From Stackebrandtia nassauensis DSM 44728 (GTDB lineage Bacteria > Actinomycetota > Actinomycetes > Mycobacteriales > Micromonosporaceae): a stretch of DNA of 64,000 bases. Every line of letters starts with the position of its first letter. Positions within the stretch are counted from its first letter, which is position 1. This document shows positions 37,201 to 44,411 of this stretch, piece by piece. The notes under the pieces were generated by a model that worked only from the letters and a program-made list of their open reading frames with translations, searched no databases and was not told the origin of the DNA. Location of the stretch: contig NC_013947.1 of NCBI RefSeq assembly GCF_000024545.1, positions 868,001-932,000 of the forward strand, given 5' to 3'. The translations under genes and the position numbers were made by a program.

Positions 37201-37283
37201 GCCAAGAAGCCCTAGCCATCTTCACTCGTCTGGGAGTCCCCGAAACCGCAGTGCTGCGGGCCGAAATCGACGCTCACAGCTGA
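34251..37283 (+). CDS. SARP/AfsR-type regulator (BTAD + NB-ARC + TPR)
   Basis: A 1010-residue pathway-type activator. Residues 1-95 are the OmpR-like winged helix (VEYRILGPLEVVRDG...), about 96-245 the bacterial activator (BTAD) helices, 275-560 an NB-ARC ATPase with P-loop GGGGVGKT (302-309), and about 640-1000 TPR-like repeats. This is the AfsR architecture; the ATPase/TPR part senses a signal and the N-terminus binds heptamer direct repeats. GTG 34251 has GGAGG close upstream. The 3' half is near 50% GC in sampled 60-base lines, far below neighbours. No biosynthetic cluster adjoins, but SARP-like repeats lie 0.6 kb downstream. Confidence 0.9.
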   Translation: MEYRILGPLEVVRDGVPIAIKGRHQPRLLAMLLLEAGQTVTLSRLVDVLWDEEPPETARRQAQNYMAALRRTLGTSNPIEVVGEGYRFAAGDSFVDSVRFEELNHLARHDAREGRHAKALPSFDEALGLWRGPTLAGLSARWLESRSRRLDDLRLGMIEDRAASLLELGRHADVVGELAELLAEKPYRQQAARHLMLALYRCGRGAEALEVFGALRTRLAEELGIDPNPMVRELHGRILREDASLAVPRPEMSIVAAKPEILVPAQLPAGVATFTGRDEELAELDRLFDSGAAVTVLSAISGGGGVGKTALAVHWSRNRTERFPDGQLYVNLRGFDHNEPLKPIDALSRFLRALGTPSAKIPAETEEASALFRSVMNGRNMLVVLDNARTAEQVRPLLPGGQDNAVLVTSRNRLASLAALNDAKLMALDVLSLTESLELLAELIGADRVNADPDSARRLVELCGHLPLALRIAAASLAARSDGSISNLASELDSVSRLEILSIEGDPYSAVTATFDLSVGALSIEARDLFLRLGMIPGEDIAEGLAVEVSGHQEDRAKDLLQGLVSAHLLETHVPGRYRFHDLVRIYAHRCAIDKLSSSICESIIDTLVAWYFQNRGRISPDEIPNVVTTCKLLNKHPEMWRVAYTLSMITHHGLGLKVARDQCEIALRIAEVYNDRHGQARMLSALGGIQYALGETELSIELSRKSVATIDPNVDSRTYGDLCNNLGIRLSWSGRYREAEEWLVKSLQPGYMAEGVHFELVRVLNLGTVYRALGRYGDALAYLDRSAALLSKLESRSIAASIYLARALLENDRGRHRKAWAYAQEALLAGQQCKSVRSIVIALQQRGLAEFGCGKIERAREDYLASTVRANEHGMSTVERRNYCFLADLECFAGDNSRAVKYLESAAAVEVLQPPRYLVAEMLRVDSNVRLKLNAYRHAVSTGRKAAALFASMPDPLRHARSLVIVARAYEGLADYNKAADARQEALAIFTRLGVPETAVLRAEIDAHS

Positions 37284-37470
37284 CCAGCCGTTGTGGGCCA
37301 ACCCAGAAGTACGGCATCGCGGCGCGTGACGCGGCCACCGCGATGCCGTACGGTTTCGCCAGCCTCGCCGCGAGCGGCTTGCTGGCGAGGACCTGGTTCC
37401 CGTTTCCAGGCCTCGCTCGCTTCGGCCGGTTCCGCGTTCCCGTCGCGGAAGCGGTCGAAGACGGGTGGGT

Positions 37471-37507
37471 AGACGCGCGCCCCCGATGTTGCCGGCGCGC
37501 GTCTTTT
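37471..37507 (+). terminator. Rho-independent terminator between SARP and ybaB-like genes
   Basis: A perfect 11-bp stem (AGACGCGCGCC / GGCGCGCGTCT, 12-base loop) is followed by TTTT on the plus strand. It sits between two convergent genes and can also form on the minus strand, only 7 bases after the YbaB-like stop. A second inverted repeat, TCGCCAGC (37356-37363) with GCTGGCGA (37381-37388), lies nearer the SARP gene. The rest of 37284-37470 shows nothing. Confidence 0.8.
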
Positions 37508-37514
37508 GAAGTAC

Positions 37515-37850
37515 CTATACGGCGGGCTGTCCGGCCAGTTTGTCCAGGAGGTTGTGGAGGCGGGTTTTCCCGTTGGCGACTTCCTCCGGTTTGACCTTTA
37601 CTCCGCACAGGTCCATGAACTGGGCGACCGTCGCTTCGCGGAGCGCGGTCACCGCCGTTTGGTAGGTGGTGGTGACGGTGGTGGACAGTTGTTTGGGGGT
37701 CAGGTACGAGTAGGCGTCGGGCTCGATGGTGACGTCGCGCAGGATCCCGCCCGGGCCGACCGTGACCGTGACGAGGCGGCGGGGGTCCCAGGCGGTCATT
37801 CCGTCCGCTTCGGCTCGGTGGTTGGCTTCCTTCAGTACGGTTTCACCCAT
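37515..37850 (-). CDS. YbaB/EbfC-family protein
   Basis: A 111-residue protein of the YbaB/EbfC type, small dimeric DNA-associated proteins. It has the helix - three-strand - helix layout with the telltale VTVTVGPGGILRDVTIEPDAY strand pair. Actinobacterial versions often sit beside WXG or regulator genes rather than dnaX. ATG 37850 was chosen; AGGAG lies about 15 bases upstream and a GTG at 37910 is in frame but would overlap the promoter elements. Its upstream region has three 11-bp-spaced heptamers, so it is the best candidate target of the neighbouring SARP. Confidence 0.78.
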   Translation of the reverse strand: MGETVLKEANHRAEADGMTAWDPRRLVTVTVGPGGILRDVTIEPDAYSYLTPKQLSTTVTTTYQTAVTALREATVAQFMDLCGVKVKPEEVANGKTRLHNLLDKLAGQPAV

Positions 37851-37891
37851 AGCTAGTGCGTCCTCTCCTCGCTCTTGCTTGGCGGACACAA

Positions 37892-37935
37892 CGATTACTC
37901 GCGGTTGCACGAGTTCGGCACGAGTCGTGCACGAG
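37892..37935 (-). promoter_or_regulatory. SARP-like heptamer direct repeats and -10 of the YbaB-like gene
   Basis: GCACGAG occurs perfectly three times at 37907, 37918 and 37929, each separated by four bases: an exact 11-bp period. On the minus strand the units read TCGTGCA, TCGTGCC, TCGTGCA. Eight bases after the last unit comes TAATCG (37892-37897), a candidate -10. SARP activators are known to bind heptamers at 11-bp pitch with the last repeat 8 bp from the -10, and their classic unit TCGAGCC is similar. The middle/third units also form a palindrome GCACGAgTCGTGC, an alternative operator reading. Confidence 0.65.
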
Positions 37936-38072
37936 GGGTGGGTCGTTACGAAGCTGTGACCAGTCGGGGCATTCCCCAGTTACTGGTGAGTTCGCTAAGC
38001 TGCCCTGATCAGCCGGACGCCCCGTATTTCATACCGGCTTCCCTATGGTGTCTGGCGGGAAGGTCAACGCAC

Positions 38073-38894
38073 ATGGGCGTGGGTGCCGAAGTCGTTGGGC
38101 TTACCAAGTCCTTCAACGGCAACAAACCCGTATGGTCGGACGTGTCGCTAACGGTACCGTCCGGCGATATCACCGTGCTGCTCGGACCTTCCGGTACCGG
38201 TAAGTCGGTGTTCCTCAAGACGCTCATCGGGTTGTTGCGTCCGGACCGGGGCAAGGTGTTCATCGATGGTCAGGAGTTGACCGCGATGAGCGACCGGGAG
38301 TTGTACGCGATCCGGCAGCGATGTGGGGTGTTGTTCCAGGATGGGGCCCTGTTCGGGTCGATGAACATCTACGACAACATCGCGTTTCCGTTGCGGGAGC
38401 ACACGCGGAAGACGGAGCGGGAGATCCGCCGGATCGTGATGCAGCGGCTGGACGTCGTGGGCATGGTCGGCGACGAGGACAAGCTGCCCTCGGAGATATC
38501 GGGCGGTATGCGCAAGCGCGCCGGACTGGCGCGGGCGCTGGTCATGGACCCCGAGCTGATCCTGTGCGACGAACCCGACTCCGGTTTGGACCCGGTGCGG
38601 ACCGCGCTGCTGAGCAAGACCATCGCGGAGCTGAACGCCGAGACCGGGGCGACGTTCCTGATCGTCACGCACGACATCAACACCGCGCGGACCCTGCCGC
38701 ACCACATCGGGATGCTCTACCTGGGGCAGCTGGTCGCGTTCGAGCGGCGGGAACAGATGCTGGCCTCGGACAAGCCGGTGGTCCGGCAGTTCCTGAACGC
38801 CTCGATCGAGGGGCCGATCGGGATGACCGAGGAGAAGGACGCCAACGGGCAGAACGGACAGACAGCGCAGCAGCCGTTCGGGGTCGCCCAGTGA
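38073..38894 (+). CDS. Mce/Mla-type ABC transporter ATPase (MlaF/Mkl-like)
   Basis: A 273-residue ATPase of the lipid-transport ABC group. Walker A GPSGTGKS is at 38-45; signature SGGMRKRAGLARAL and Walker B LILCDEPDSGLDP follow. These are the MlaF/Mkl variants, with the R-K-R signature flank. The C-terminus (about 25 residues, Gln/Asn-rich) is extra and resembles the tails seen in Mkl proteins. GGGAAGG lies about 10 bases before ATG 38073. It overlaps the first permease gene by 4 bases and energises the YrbE-Mce lipid importer encoded next. Confidence 0.9.
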   Translation: MGVGAEVVGLTKSFNGNKPVWSDVSLTVPSGDITVLLGPSGTGKSVFLKTLIGLLRPDRGKVFIDGQELTAMSDRELYAIRQRCGVLFQDGALFGSMNIYDNIAFPLREHTRKTEREIRRIVMQRLDVVGMVGDEDKLPSEISGGMRKRAGLARALVMDPELILCDEPDSGLDPVRTALLSKTIAELNAETGATFLIVTHDINTARTLPHHIGMLYLGQLVAFERREQMLASDKPVVRQFLNASIEGPIGMTEEKDANGQNGQTAQQPFGVAQ

Positions 38895-39709
38895 CGACCC
38901 AGGCCGCCGAACCGCAGCAAGCCACCCCGCCGCCCGCACCCGGGCCGATGGGGAGGATGTTCGCGGGGGTCGGCCGGTTCACCGGGTTCACCATCGACAC
39001 CTTCAAGGCGGTGCCGCGGCGGCCGTTCCAGTGGTCCGAGGCGATCAAGCAGGCGTGGTTCATCGCGAGCGTGTCGATCCTGCCGACGGCGTTGGTGGCG
39101 ATCCCGTTCGGCGCGGTCATCGCGTTGCAGCTGGGCTCGCTGTCGAAGCAGATCGGGGCGGAGTCCTTCGCCGGGGCCGCCAGTGTTCTGGCCGTGGTCC
39201 GCGAGGCCGGGCCGATCGTGACCGCGCTGCTGATCTCGGGCGCGGGCGGGTCGGCGATGTGCGCCGATCTGGGGGCGCGCAAGATCCGGGAAGAGCTGGA
39301 CGCGATGGAGACGCTCGGCGTCGACCCGATCCAGCGGCTGGTGGTGCCGCGCATGTTCGCCGGTGCCGTGGTGGCGTTCTTCCTCAACGGGGTGGTCTCG
39401 GCGGTGGGTATCGCCGGTGGCTACATCTTCAACGTGTACATGCAGGACGGGACGCCGGGCTCGTACCTGGCGTCGTTCGCCGCGCTGGGGCAGGTCGCCG
39501 ACGTGGTGTCGGCGCAGCTGCGCGCCATCGTGTTCGGCATGGTGGCGGCGCTGATCGCCTGCTATCTGGGCATGAACGCCAAGGGCGGCCCCAAGGGGGT
39601 CGGCCAGGCCGTGAACGTGTCGGTGGTCGTGAACTTCATGGTGCTGTTCGCGTTCAACTTCGTGATGGTGGCCCTGTACTTCCAGCTGGTTCCGCAGAAG
39701 GGTTCGTGA
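38891..39709 (+). CDS. YrbE/MlaE-family permease A
   Basis: A 272-residue MlaE-type permease with five or six helices. The family coupling region EAGPIVTALLISGAGGSAM and ARKIREELDAMETLGVDPI is intact. It pairs with the next YrbE to form the membrane part of a Mce lipid transporter. The GTG start overlaps the ATPase stop (GTGA). The first 35 residues are a proline-rich cytoplasmic extension. Confidence 0.92.
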   Translation: MTTQAAEPQQATPPPAPGPMGRMFAGVGRFTGFTIDTFKAVPRRPFQWSEAIKQAWFIASVSILPTALVAIPFGAVIALQLGSLSKQIGAESFAGAASVLAVVREAGPIVTALLISGAGGSAMCADLGARKIREELDAMETLGVDPIQRLVVPRMFAGAVVAFFLNGVVSAVGIAGGYIFNVYMQDGTPGSYLASFAALGQVADVVSAQLRAIVFGMVAALIACYLGMNAKGGPKGVGQAVNVSVVVNFMVLFAFNFVMVALYFQLVPQKGS

Positions 39710-39710
39710 C

Positions 39711-40499
39711 ATGTTGACGTCCCTGGGAACCCAGTTGCAGTTCTACGTCCGCGCCATCGCGTGGATGCCCAAGGCCGTGGTGCGCTACCGCAAGGAGGTC
39801 GCGCGGCTGTTGGGCGAGGTCAGCTTCGGCGCCGGTGGCCTGACCGTCGTGGGCGGCACCGTCGGCGTGGTGGTGTTCCTGACCTTCTTCACCGGCACCG
39901 AGGTCGGCCTGCAGGGCTACCAGGCCCTCAACCAGGTCGGCACCAGCGCCTTCACCGGGTTCATCTCGGCGTACTTCAACACCCGTGAGATCGCGCCGCT
40001 GGTGGCGGGTATCGCGCTGTCGGCGACGGTCGGCGCGGGTTTCACCGCCCAGCTGGGCGCCATGCGGGTCAACGAGGAGGTGGACGCGCTCGAGGTCATG
40101 GGCGTGCGTTCGCTGCCGTACCTGGTGACGACCCGGATGCTGGCCGGGCTGGCCGCGTGTGTGCCGCTGTACGTGCTGGCGCTGTTGTCCAGCTACGTCG
40201 CCACCCGCGGCGTCGCGATCTTCTACTTCGGTCAGTCCTCGGGGACCTACGACCACTACTTCTCGACCTTCCTGGTGCCCGGCGACGTGCTGTGGTCCTT
40301 CGGGAAGGTGCTGTGCTTCTCCGTCATCGTGATCGGCGTGCACTGTTACTACGGCTACCACGCCTCGGGCGGTCCCGCCGGTGTCGGTGTCGCGGTCGGC
40401 CGGGCCGTCCGGACGGCTATCGTCGCAGTTAACATTGTCGATTTCTTTGTGTCGCTTGCCGTGTGGGGAGCAACCACGACAGTCAGGATCGCCGGATGA
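39711..40499 (+). CDS. YrbE/MlaE-family permease B
   Basis: A 262-residue second MlaE-type permease. It shares the coupling region (REIAPLVAGIALSATVGAGF, AMRVNEEVDALEVMGVRSLP) with permease A but lacks the proline-rich N-terminus. The ATG is one base after the permease A stop, and the gene overlaps the Mce gene by 4 bases (ATGA). Mce systems use an A/B heterodimer, so both permeases likely assemble around one channel. Confidence 0.92.
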   Translation: MLTSLGTQLQFYVRAIAWMPKAVVRYRKEVARLLGEVSFGAGGLTVVGGTVGVVVFLTFFTGTEVGLQGYQALNQVGTSAFTGFISAYFNTREIAPLVAGIALSATVGAGFTAQLGAMRVNEEVDALEVMGVRSLPYLVTTRMLAGLAACVPLYVLALLSSYVATRGVAIFYFGQSSGTYDHYFSTFLVPGDVLWSFGKVLCFSVIVIGVHCYYGYHASGGPAGVGVAVGRAVRTAIVAVNIVDFFVSLAVWGATTTVRIAG

Positions 40500-41854
40500 A
40501 GCAGCGAATCGCCGGTCTCGGCTTTCTTCTCGTCCTCGCGGCGCTGCTGGGTCTGTGCGTGGCGTCCTATATGAAACTGTTCAGCCCCAAGGTGGACGTG
40601 ACCGTGCAGGCCGCCACGGCGGGACTGCAGATGTCCCGGGGCGCCGACGTGAAGCTGCACGGCGTGCTGGTCGGCGAGGTCCGCGACATCAACTCCACAG
40701 GCGACGGCGCCGAGCTGGATGTGGCGCTGGACCCCGATTCCACCGCCTCGATCCCGGCCGGGGTCACCGCCCGGCTGCTGCCCAAGACGCTGTTCGGCGA
40801 GAAGTACGTCGAACTGATCGCCCCCAAGTCCGACACCGGTGGTTCGATCCAGCCCAACACCGTCGTCAAGGAGGACAAGTCCAAGGAGGCCGTCGAACTG
40901 AACGACGTCCTGGACGGGGCGCTGCCGCTGCTGCGGGCCGTCCCGCCGGAGAAGCTGTCGGTGACGCTGTCGGCCATCGCCGGCGCGCTCGACGGCCGTG
41001 GTGACGAACTGGGCGACACGATCGTGAAGCTCGGCGACATCGTCCGCACCCTGAACAAGGAGATGCCGACCATCGAGGCCGACATCGACGAGCTGGCCAA
41101 GGTGCTGGACAACTACCGGGGCGCGCTGCCCGACCTGACGAAGGTCCTGGAGAACCTGACGGTCACCAACAAGACCATCACCGACCAGGAGGACGAGCTG
41201 CAGGCGATGTGGATGTCGACGCAGGACTTCAGCGACGACACCCGGGTGTTCCTGGACCGCTACCAGGGACGGCTGATCCAGTTCGGCGAGGTCACGCAGC
41301 CGTTCATCGAGCTGCTGGCGACCTACTCGCCGGAGTATCCGTGCCTGTTCCAGGGCCTGACCGAGCTTCAGCCCGACATCGAGGAGGCCTTCTCGGGCGG
41401 GCGGCTGCACATCACGCTGGAGATCACCCAGAACAACGGCAAGTACGAGTCCGGCCGCGACGAACCCGAGTGGACCAGCCAGTACGGGCCCAACTGCCGG
41501 GGCCTGCCGGAGGGCAACTCGGAGGCCGCCGAGAACCAGTTCGGCAACGGCTACGACTACGACGGTGAGCGCAGCAACCTGCCGATCGAGATCCCGGGGC
41601 TGACCGACGCCCCGGCGCAGGAAGACGACGAGGGCACCAACGCCGAGAACAAGGACGATGAGGACGAGGACGGTCCCGGCGTCGAGCTGCCGTTCGATCC
41701 GATGATGGGCTACGCCGGTACCGAGGAGGAACAGTCGGTGTTCACGCCGATGGTGGCCGCCTCGACCGGTTCCGACGTCACCGACCTCAACGGCGACCTG
41801 GTCTCGTTGCTGTACGGACCGATCTTCCGGGGTGCCACAATTTCTGCCCGTTAG
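40496..41854 (+). CDS. MCE-family substrate-channel protein (single Mce)
   Basis: A 452-residue MCE protein. One N-terminal membrane anchor (RIAGLGFLLVLAALLGLCVA) is followed by the MlaD/MCE beta domain (VDVTVQAATAGLQMSRGADVKL) and a helical needle region. The C-terminus has an acidic low-complexity stretch (NKDDEDEDGPG). It would form the lipid tunnel outside the membrane. Canonical actinobacterial operons carry six mce genes (A-F); here the operon ends after this first one, and a GDPD gene with its own leader follows 132 bases later. Confidence 0.9.
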   Translation: MKQRIAGLGFLLVLAALLGLCVASYMKLFSPKVDVTVQAATAGLQMSRGADVKLHGVLVGEVRDINSTGDGAELDVALDPDSTASIPAGVTARLLPKTLFGEKYVELIAPKSDTGGSIQPNTVVKEDKSKEAVELNDVLDGALPLLRAVPPEKLSVTLSAIAGALDGRGDELGDTIVKLGDIVRTLNKEMPTIEADIDELAKVLDNYRGALPDLTKVLENLTVTNKTITDQEDELQAMWMSTQDFSDDTRVFLDRYQGRLIQFGEVTQPFIELLATYSPEYPCLFQGLTELQPDIEEAFSGGRLHITLEITQNNGKYESGRDEPEWTSQYGPNCRGLPEGNSEAAENQFGNGYDYDGERSNLPIEIPGLTDAPAQEDDEGTNAENKDDEDEDGPGVELPFDPMMGYAGTEEEQSVFTPMVAASTGSDVTDLNGDLVSLLYGPIFRGATISAR

Positions 41855-41986
41855 CGGCGAAATCGTCAACATTGTGGCCGGTCGGCCAGTTCTCCCACTG
41901 TTTTCCCGGGGGTTACCTACCAAGGTCTTGCGCGCAAGCCGCGCGGTCTTGGATCATGTCCGTACCCCTACAGAATGGAGAGAACC

Positions 41987-43057
41987 GTGAGACGAAAGCT
42001 AGTGGCCACCGCTGCCGCGGTGGGCGTGCTGGCCGGTTGCCTCGCGCTGGCTCCGTCGGCGAATGCCGAGCCCGCCAAGGACAAGAAATCGGCGGCCTGC
42101 GATGTCATGGTGACCGGTCACCGCGGTGCCAGCGGTTACCGTCCCGAGCACACCATCGAGGCCTACACCGTCGCGGTGACGCTGGGAGCCGACTACTTCG
42201 AGCCCGACCTCGTGCCCACGAAGGACGGGCAGCTGGTGGCCCGCCACGAGAGCGAGATCTCTCAGACCACCAACGTCGCCGACAAGCCCGAGTTCGCCAG
42301 CCGCAAGACCACCAAGGTGATCGACGGTGTCTCCTACACCGGCTGGTTCACCGAGGACTTCACCCTCAAAGAGCTGAAGACCCTGCGCGCCAAGGAACGC
42401 CTGCCCGAGCTGCGTCCGTACAACAAGGACCACGATGGTCTGTACCCGATCATGACCATCGAGGAGATCATCAAGCTCCGCAAGGACCTCTCGTTCCAGA
42501 ACAAGCGCGAGGTCGGGATCTACCCGGAGCTGAAGCACCCCACCTACTTCAACTCGATCGGCCTGAAGGTCGAGGAGCTGCTGGACCAGAAGCTGGGGGC
42601 GGCGGACCTGGATGACGCGGACGACCCGGTGCTGATCCAGTCCTTCGAAGAGGGCGCGCTGAAGAAGATGGACTCGCTTGTGGACAACAAGCTGGTGTTC
42701 GTGATCGGCGACAAGGCGGCCACGCCCGACAAGCTGAAGGAATACGCGAAGTGGCTGCACGCCGTCAGCTACGCCAAGGACATCATCATCCCGCGTAAGT
42801 CCGACGGTTCGCTGGGCACGCCCTCCACGGCCGTGAAGGACGCCCACACCGCCGGTCTGGACGTCCACAGCTGGACCTTCCGCAACGAGAACTTCTTCCT
42901 GCCCACGAACCTGCGGATCGGCGACTATCCGCCGGACTGGGGCAACTACCAGGAGGAGTACCGGCTGTTCATCAACACCGGTATCGACCAGATGTTCAGC
43001 GATTTCCCGGACAAGGCGATCGACGCCCGGGAAGAGTGCTCCAAGAAGAAGAACTGA
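41987..43057 (+). CDS. Secreted glycerophosphodiester phosphodiesterase
   Basis: A 356-residue exported GDPD, which would release glycerol-3-phosphate from deacylated phospholipids or teichoic-acid-like polymers. The catalytic segments GHRGASGYRPEHTIEAY, the metal pair in FEPDLV and the HESEIS histidine are present. The signal peptide offers either a lipobox (VLAGC) or signal peptidase I cleavage after SANA, so anchoring is uncertain. GTG 41987 has GGAGAG five bases before; an in-frame ATG at 41975 lies inside that ribosome site. A U-tailed terminator follows. Confidence 0.88.
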   Translation: MRRKLVATAAAVGVLAGCLALAPSANAEPAKDKKSAACDVMVTGHRGASGYRPEHTIEAYTVAVTLGADYFEPDLVPTKDGQLVARHESEISQTTNVADKPEFASRKTTKVIDGVSYTGWFTEDFTLKELKTLRAKERLPELRPYNKDHDGLYPIMTIEEIIKLRKDLSFQNKREVGIYPELKHPTYFNSIGLKVEELLDQKLGAADLDDADDPVLIQSFEEGALKKMDSLVDNKLVFVIGDKAATPDKLKEYAKWLHAVSYAKDIIIPRKSDGSLGTPSTAVKDAHTAGLDVHSWTFRNENFFLPTNLRIGDYPPDWGNYQEEYRLFINTGIDQMFSDFPDKAIDAREECSKKKN

Positions 43058-43072
43058 CGCAGGCTTCACCGT

Positions 43073-43110
43073 CCGGGCGGCGCGGGCTCCCCCGCCGCCC
43101 GGCACTTTTT
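43073..43110 (+). terminator. Rho-independent terminator after the GDPD gene
   Basis: A 10-bp perfect GC stem (CCGGGCGGCG / CGCCGCCCGG) with a 10-base loop, followed three bases later by TTTTT (43106-43110). It lies 15 bases after the GDPD stop and isolates it from the next small gene. Confidence 0.85.
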
Positions 43111-43136
43111 CGTCCGCATCGCGTTAGGCTAAGCCA

Positions 43137-43418
43137 ATGCAACGTCCCGTGGATCTGCGCGAACTGTCCAACCGGCTCGCTACAGACATCCAACGCTTTG
43201 AGCGCGAAGAGATCCCGGTAACCGAGCACAACCTCAACCGGCTGCGATCGATGGAGGACCTCCTCAAACGGCAGCGACTGGCCTATAAGGAGCTGTACGT
43301 CTACTTCTGCCACCAGCTGGAGCAGGCGCTGACGGCGGTGGACGACAAGATCACCCGGCTGGAGGCGCGGCTTCCGGAACTGCCGGAGGGACTCGAGGAT
43401 CCGGAGGACCGGAACTAG
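43137..43418 (+). CDS. Small helical hypothetical protein
   Basis: A 93-residue protein, highly charged, leucine-rich and almost fully helical (RLRSMEDLLKRQRLAYKELY; LEQALTAVDDKITRLEARLP), so probably a coiled coil. No signal or membrane segment is visible and I do not recognise a family. Its stop codon overlaps that of the convergent binding-protein gene in the tetramer CTAG. Confidence 0.65.
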   Translation: MQRPVDLRELSNRLATDIQRFEREEIPVTEHNLNRLRSMEDLLKRQRLAYKELYVYFCHQLEQALTAVDDKITRLEARLPELPEGLEDPEDRN

Positions 43419-44188
43419 TCCTCACCGATCCACTTCTGGTAGATCTCCTCGAAGTCGCCGTTCTTGCGGCTCTTGGCGAGCACCTCGTTGATGGTGGACA
43501 GTAGTTCGTCGTTGTCCTTGGCCACCGCGTAGCCGTATTCCTCGCCGGTGTCGTACTTCTCGATGATCTCCAGCTTGCGCTGGTCGTCGGTCACCTTGGA
43601 AGTCCATAGTGGGACATCGTTGATGGCGGCGTCGACCTGGTCGTACAGGACGGCCTCGCGCAGCTTGCCCAGGTCGTTGTACGTCTTGAGGTCGTACTCG
43701 TACTTGTCCTGGTTCTCGTCGGCGTAGGCGAAGCCGGTGGAGTCGCGCTGGACGCCCAGCACCTTGCCCTTCATGTCCTTGAGCGTCTTGATCTTCGAGC
43801 CGGGCTTGGCGCCGAGCGCCTGCTTGGCGTCGTAGTACGGATCGGAGAAGGACATGACCTCCTCGCGGGGCGGCGTGATGGTCAGCGCGGCGGCGGCCAC
43901 GTCGCAGGTGCCCTCCTCGAGGGCCTGGCCCGAGTCGATCTGCTCGAACCCGATGTCCACGATCTCCTGCTTGAGGTCCAGTTCCTTGGCGACCAGGTCC
44001 ATGATGTCGACGTCGAAGCCGACGACCTTGTTGTCCTGCCAGGAGTCCTTGAACTGGAACGGTTCATAGGGGATGGACGTGCACACCGTGAGGGTGTCCT
44101 GACTGGAGCATGCGGCGAGACCGAGGGTAAGTGTGAGCGCGGTGCCGATCGCGGTCAACGATCGCACCGGCGTGGACGAGCGTGTCAA
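43415..44188 (-). CDS. Amino-acid-type ABC transporter substrate-binding lipoprotein (orphan)
   Basis: A 257-residue family 3 periplasmic-type binding protein. The lipobox LAAC lipidates it to the membrane. Family marks include YEPFQFKD, VVGFDVDIMDLVAKELDL and SFSDPYYDAKQALG, typical of glutamine/glutamate/polar amino acid receptors. The start is a TTG at 44188, supported by AGGAG seven bases upstream and by the signal peptide. No permease or ATPase adjoins, so it must work with a distant transporter. Upstream, CACAATTAACTGTG (44304-44317) is a near-palindrome. Confidence 0.85.
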   Translation of the reverse strand: MTRSSTPVRSLTAIGTALTLTLGLAACSSQDTLTVCTSIPYEPFQFKDSWQDNKVVGFDVDIMDLVAKELDLKQEIVDIGFEQIDSGQALEEGTCDVAAAALTITPPREEVMSFSDPYYDAKQALGAKPGSKIKTLKDMKGKVLGVQRDSTGFAYADENQDKYEYDLKTYNDLGKLREAVLYDQVDAAINDVPLWTSKVTDDQRKLEIIEKYDTGEEYGYAVAKDNDELLSTINEVLAKSRKNGDFEEIYQKWIGED

Positions 44189-44411
44189 GGGGAGGCTCCT
44201 GATTCGCTGCGCGCGTCGGGCGGGCGCCGCCTATCGTGCCATACGGATTGACCGAAAGGCGAGGTGTAGAAAGGCTTTTCGGAGGATTCACATATAGGTA
44301 TTCCACAATTAACTGTGTGTCCGCGGCCACCACGTGGCGCTGCGTGAGCGCCCGCCCGCTACTGTTGAAGATCCCTCGTTTTCGCCGAGTGAGAGAAGTG
44401 CCGAGCCGCCC

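Noticed and set aside
34251-37283. SARP regulator as a marker of an antibiotic biosynthetic cluster
   Set aside because: No polyketide, peptide synthetase, terpene or tailoring genes adjoin; neighbours are membrane, YbaB-like and Mce genes. It may instead regulate general physiology.
37356-37388. TCGCCAGC...GCTGGCGA inverted repeat as the main SARP terminator
   Set aside because: The stem is 8 bp with a 17-base loop and no U-run; the hairpin at 37471-37507 with TTTT is a much better terminator.
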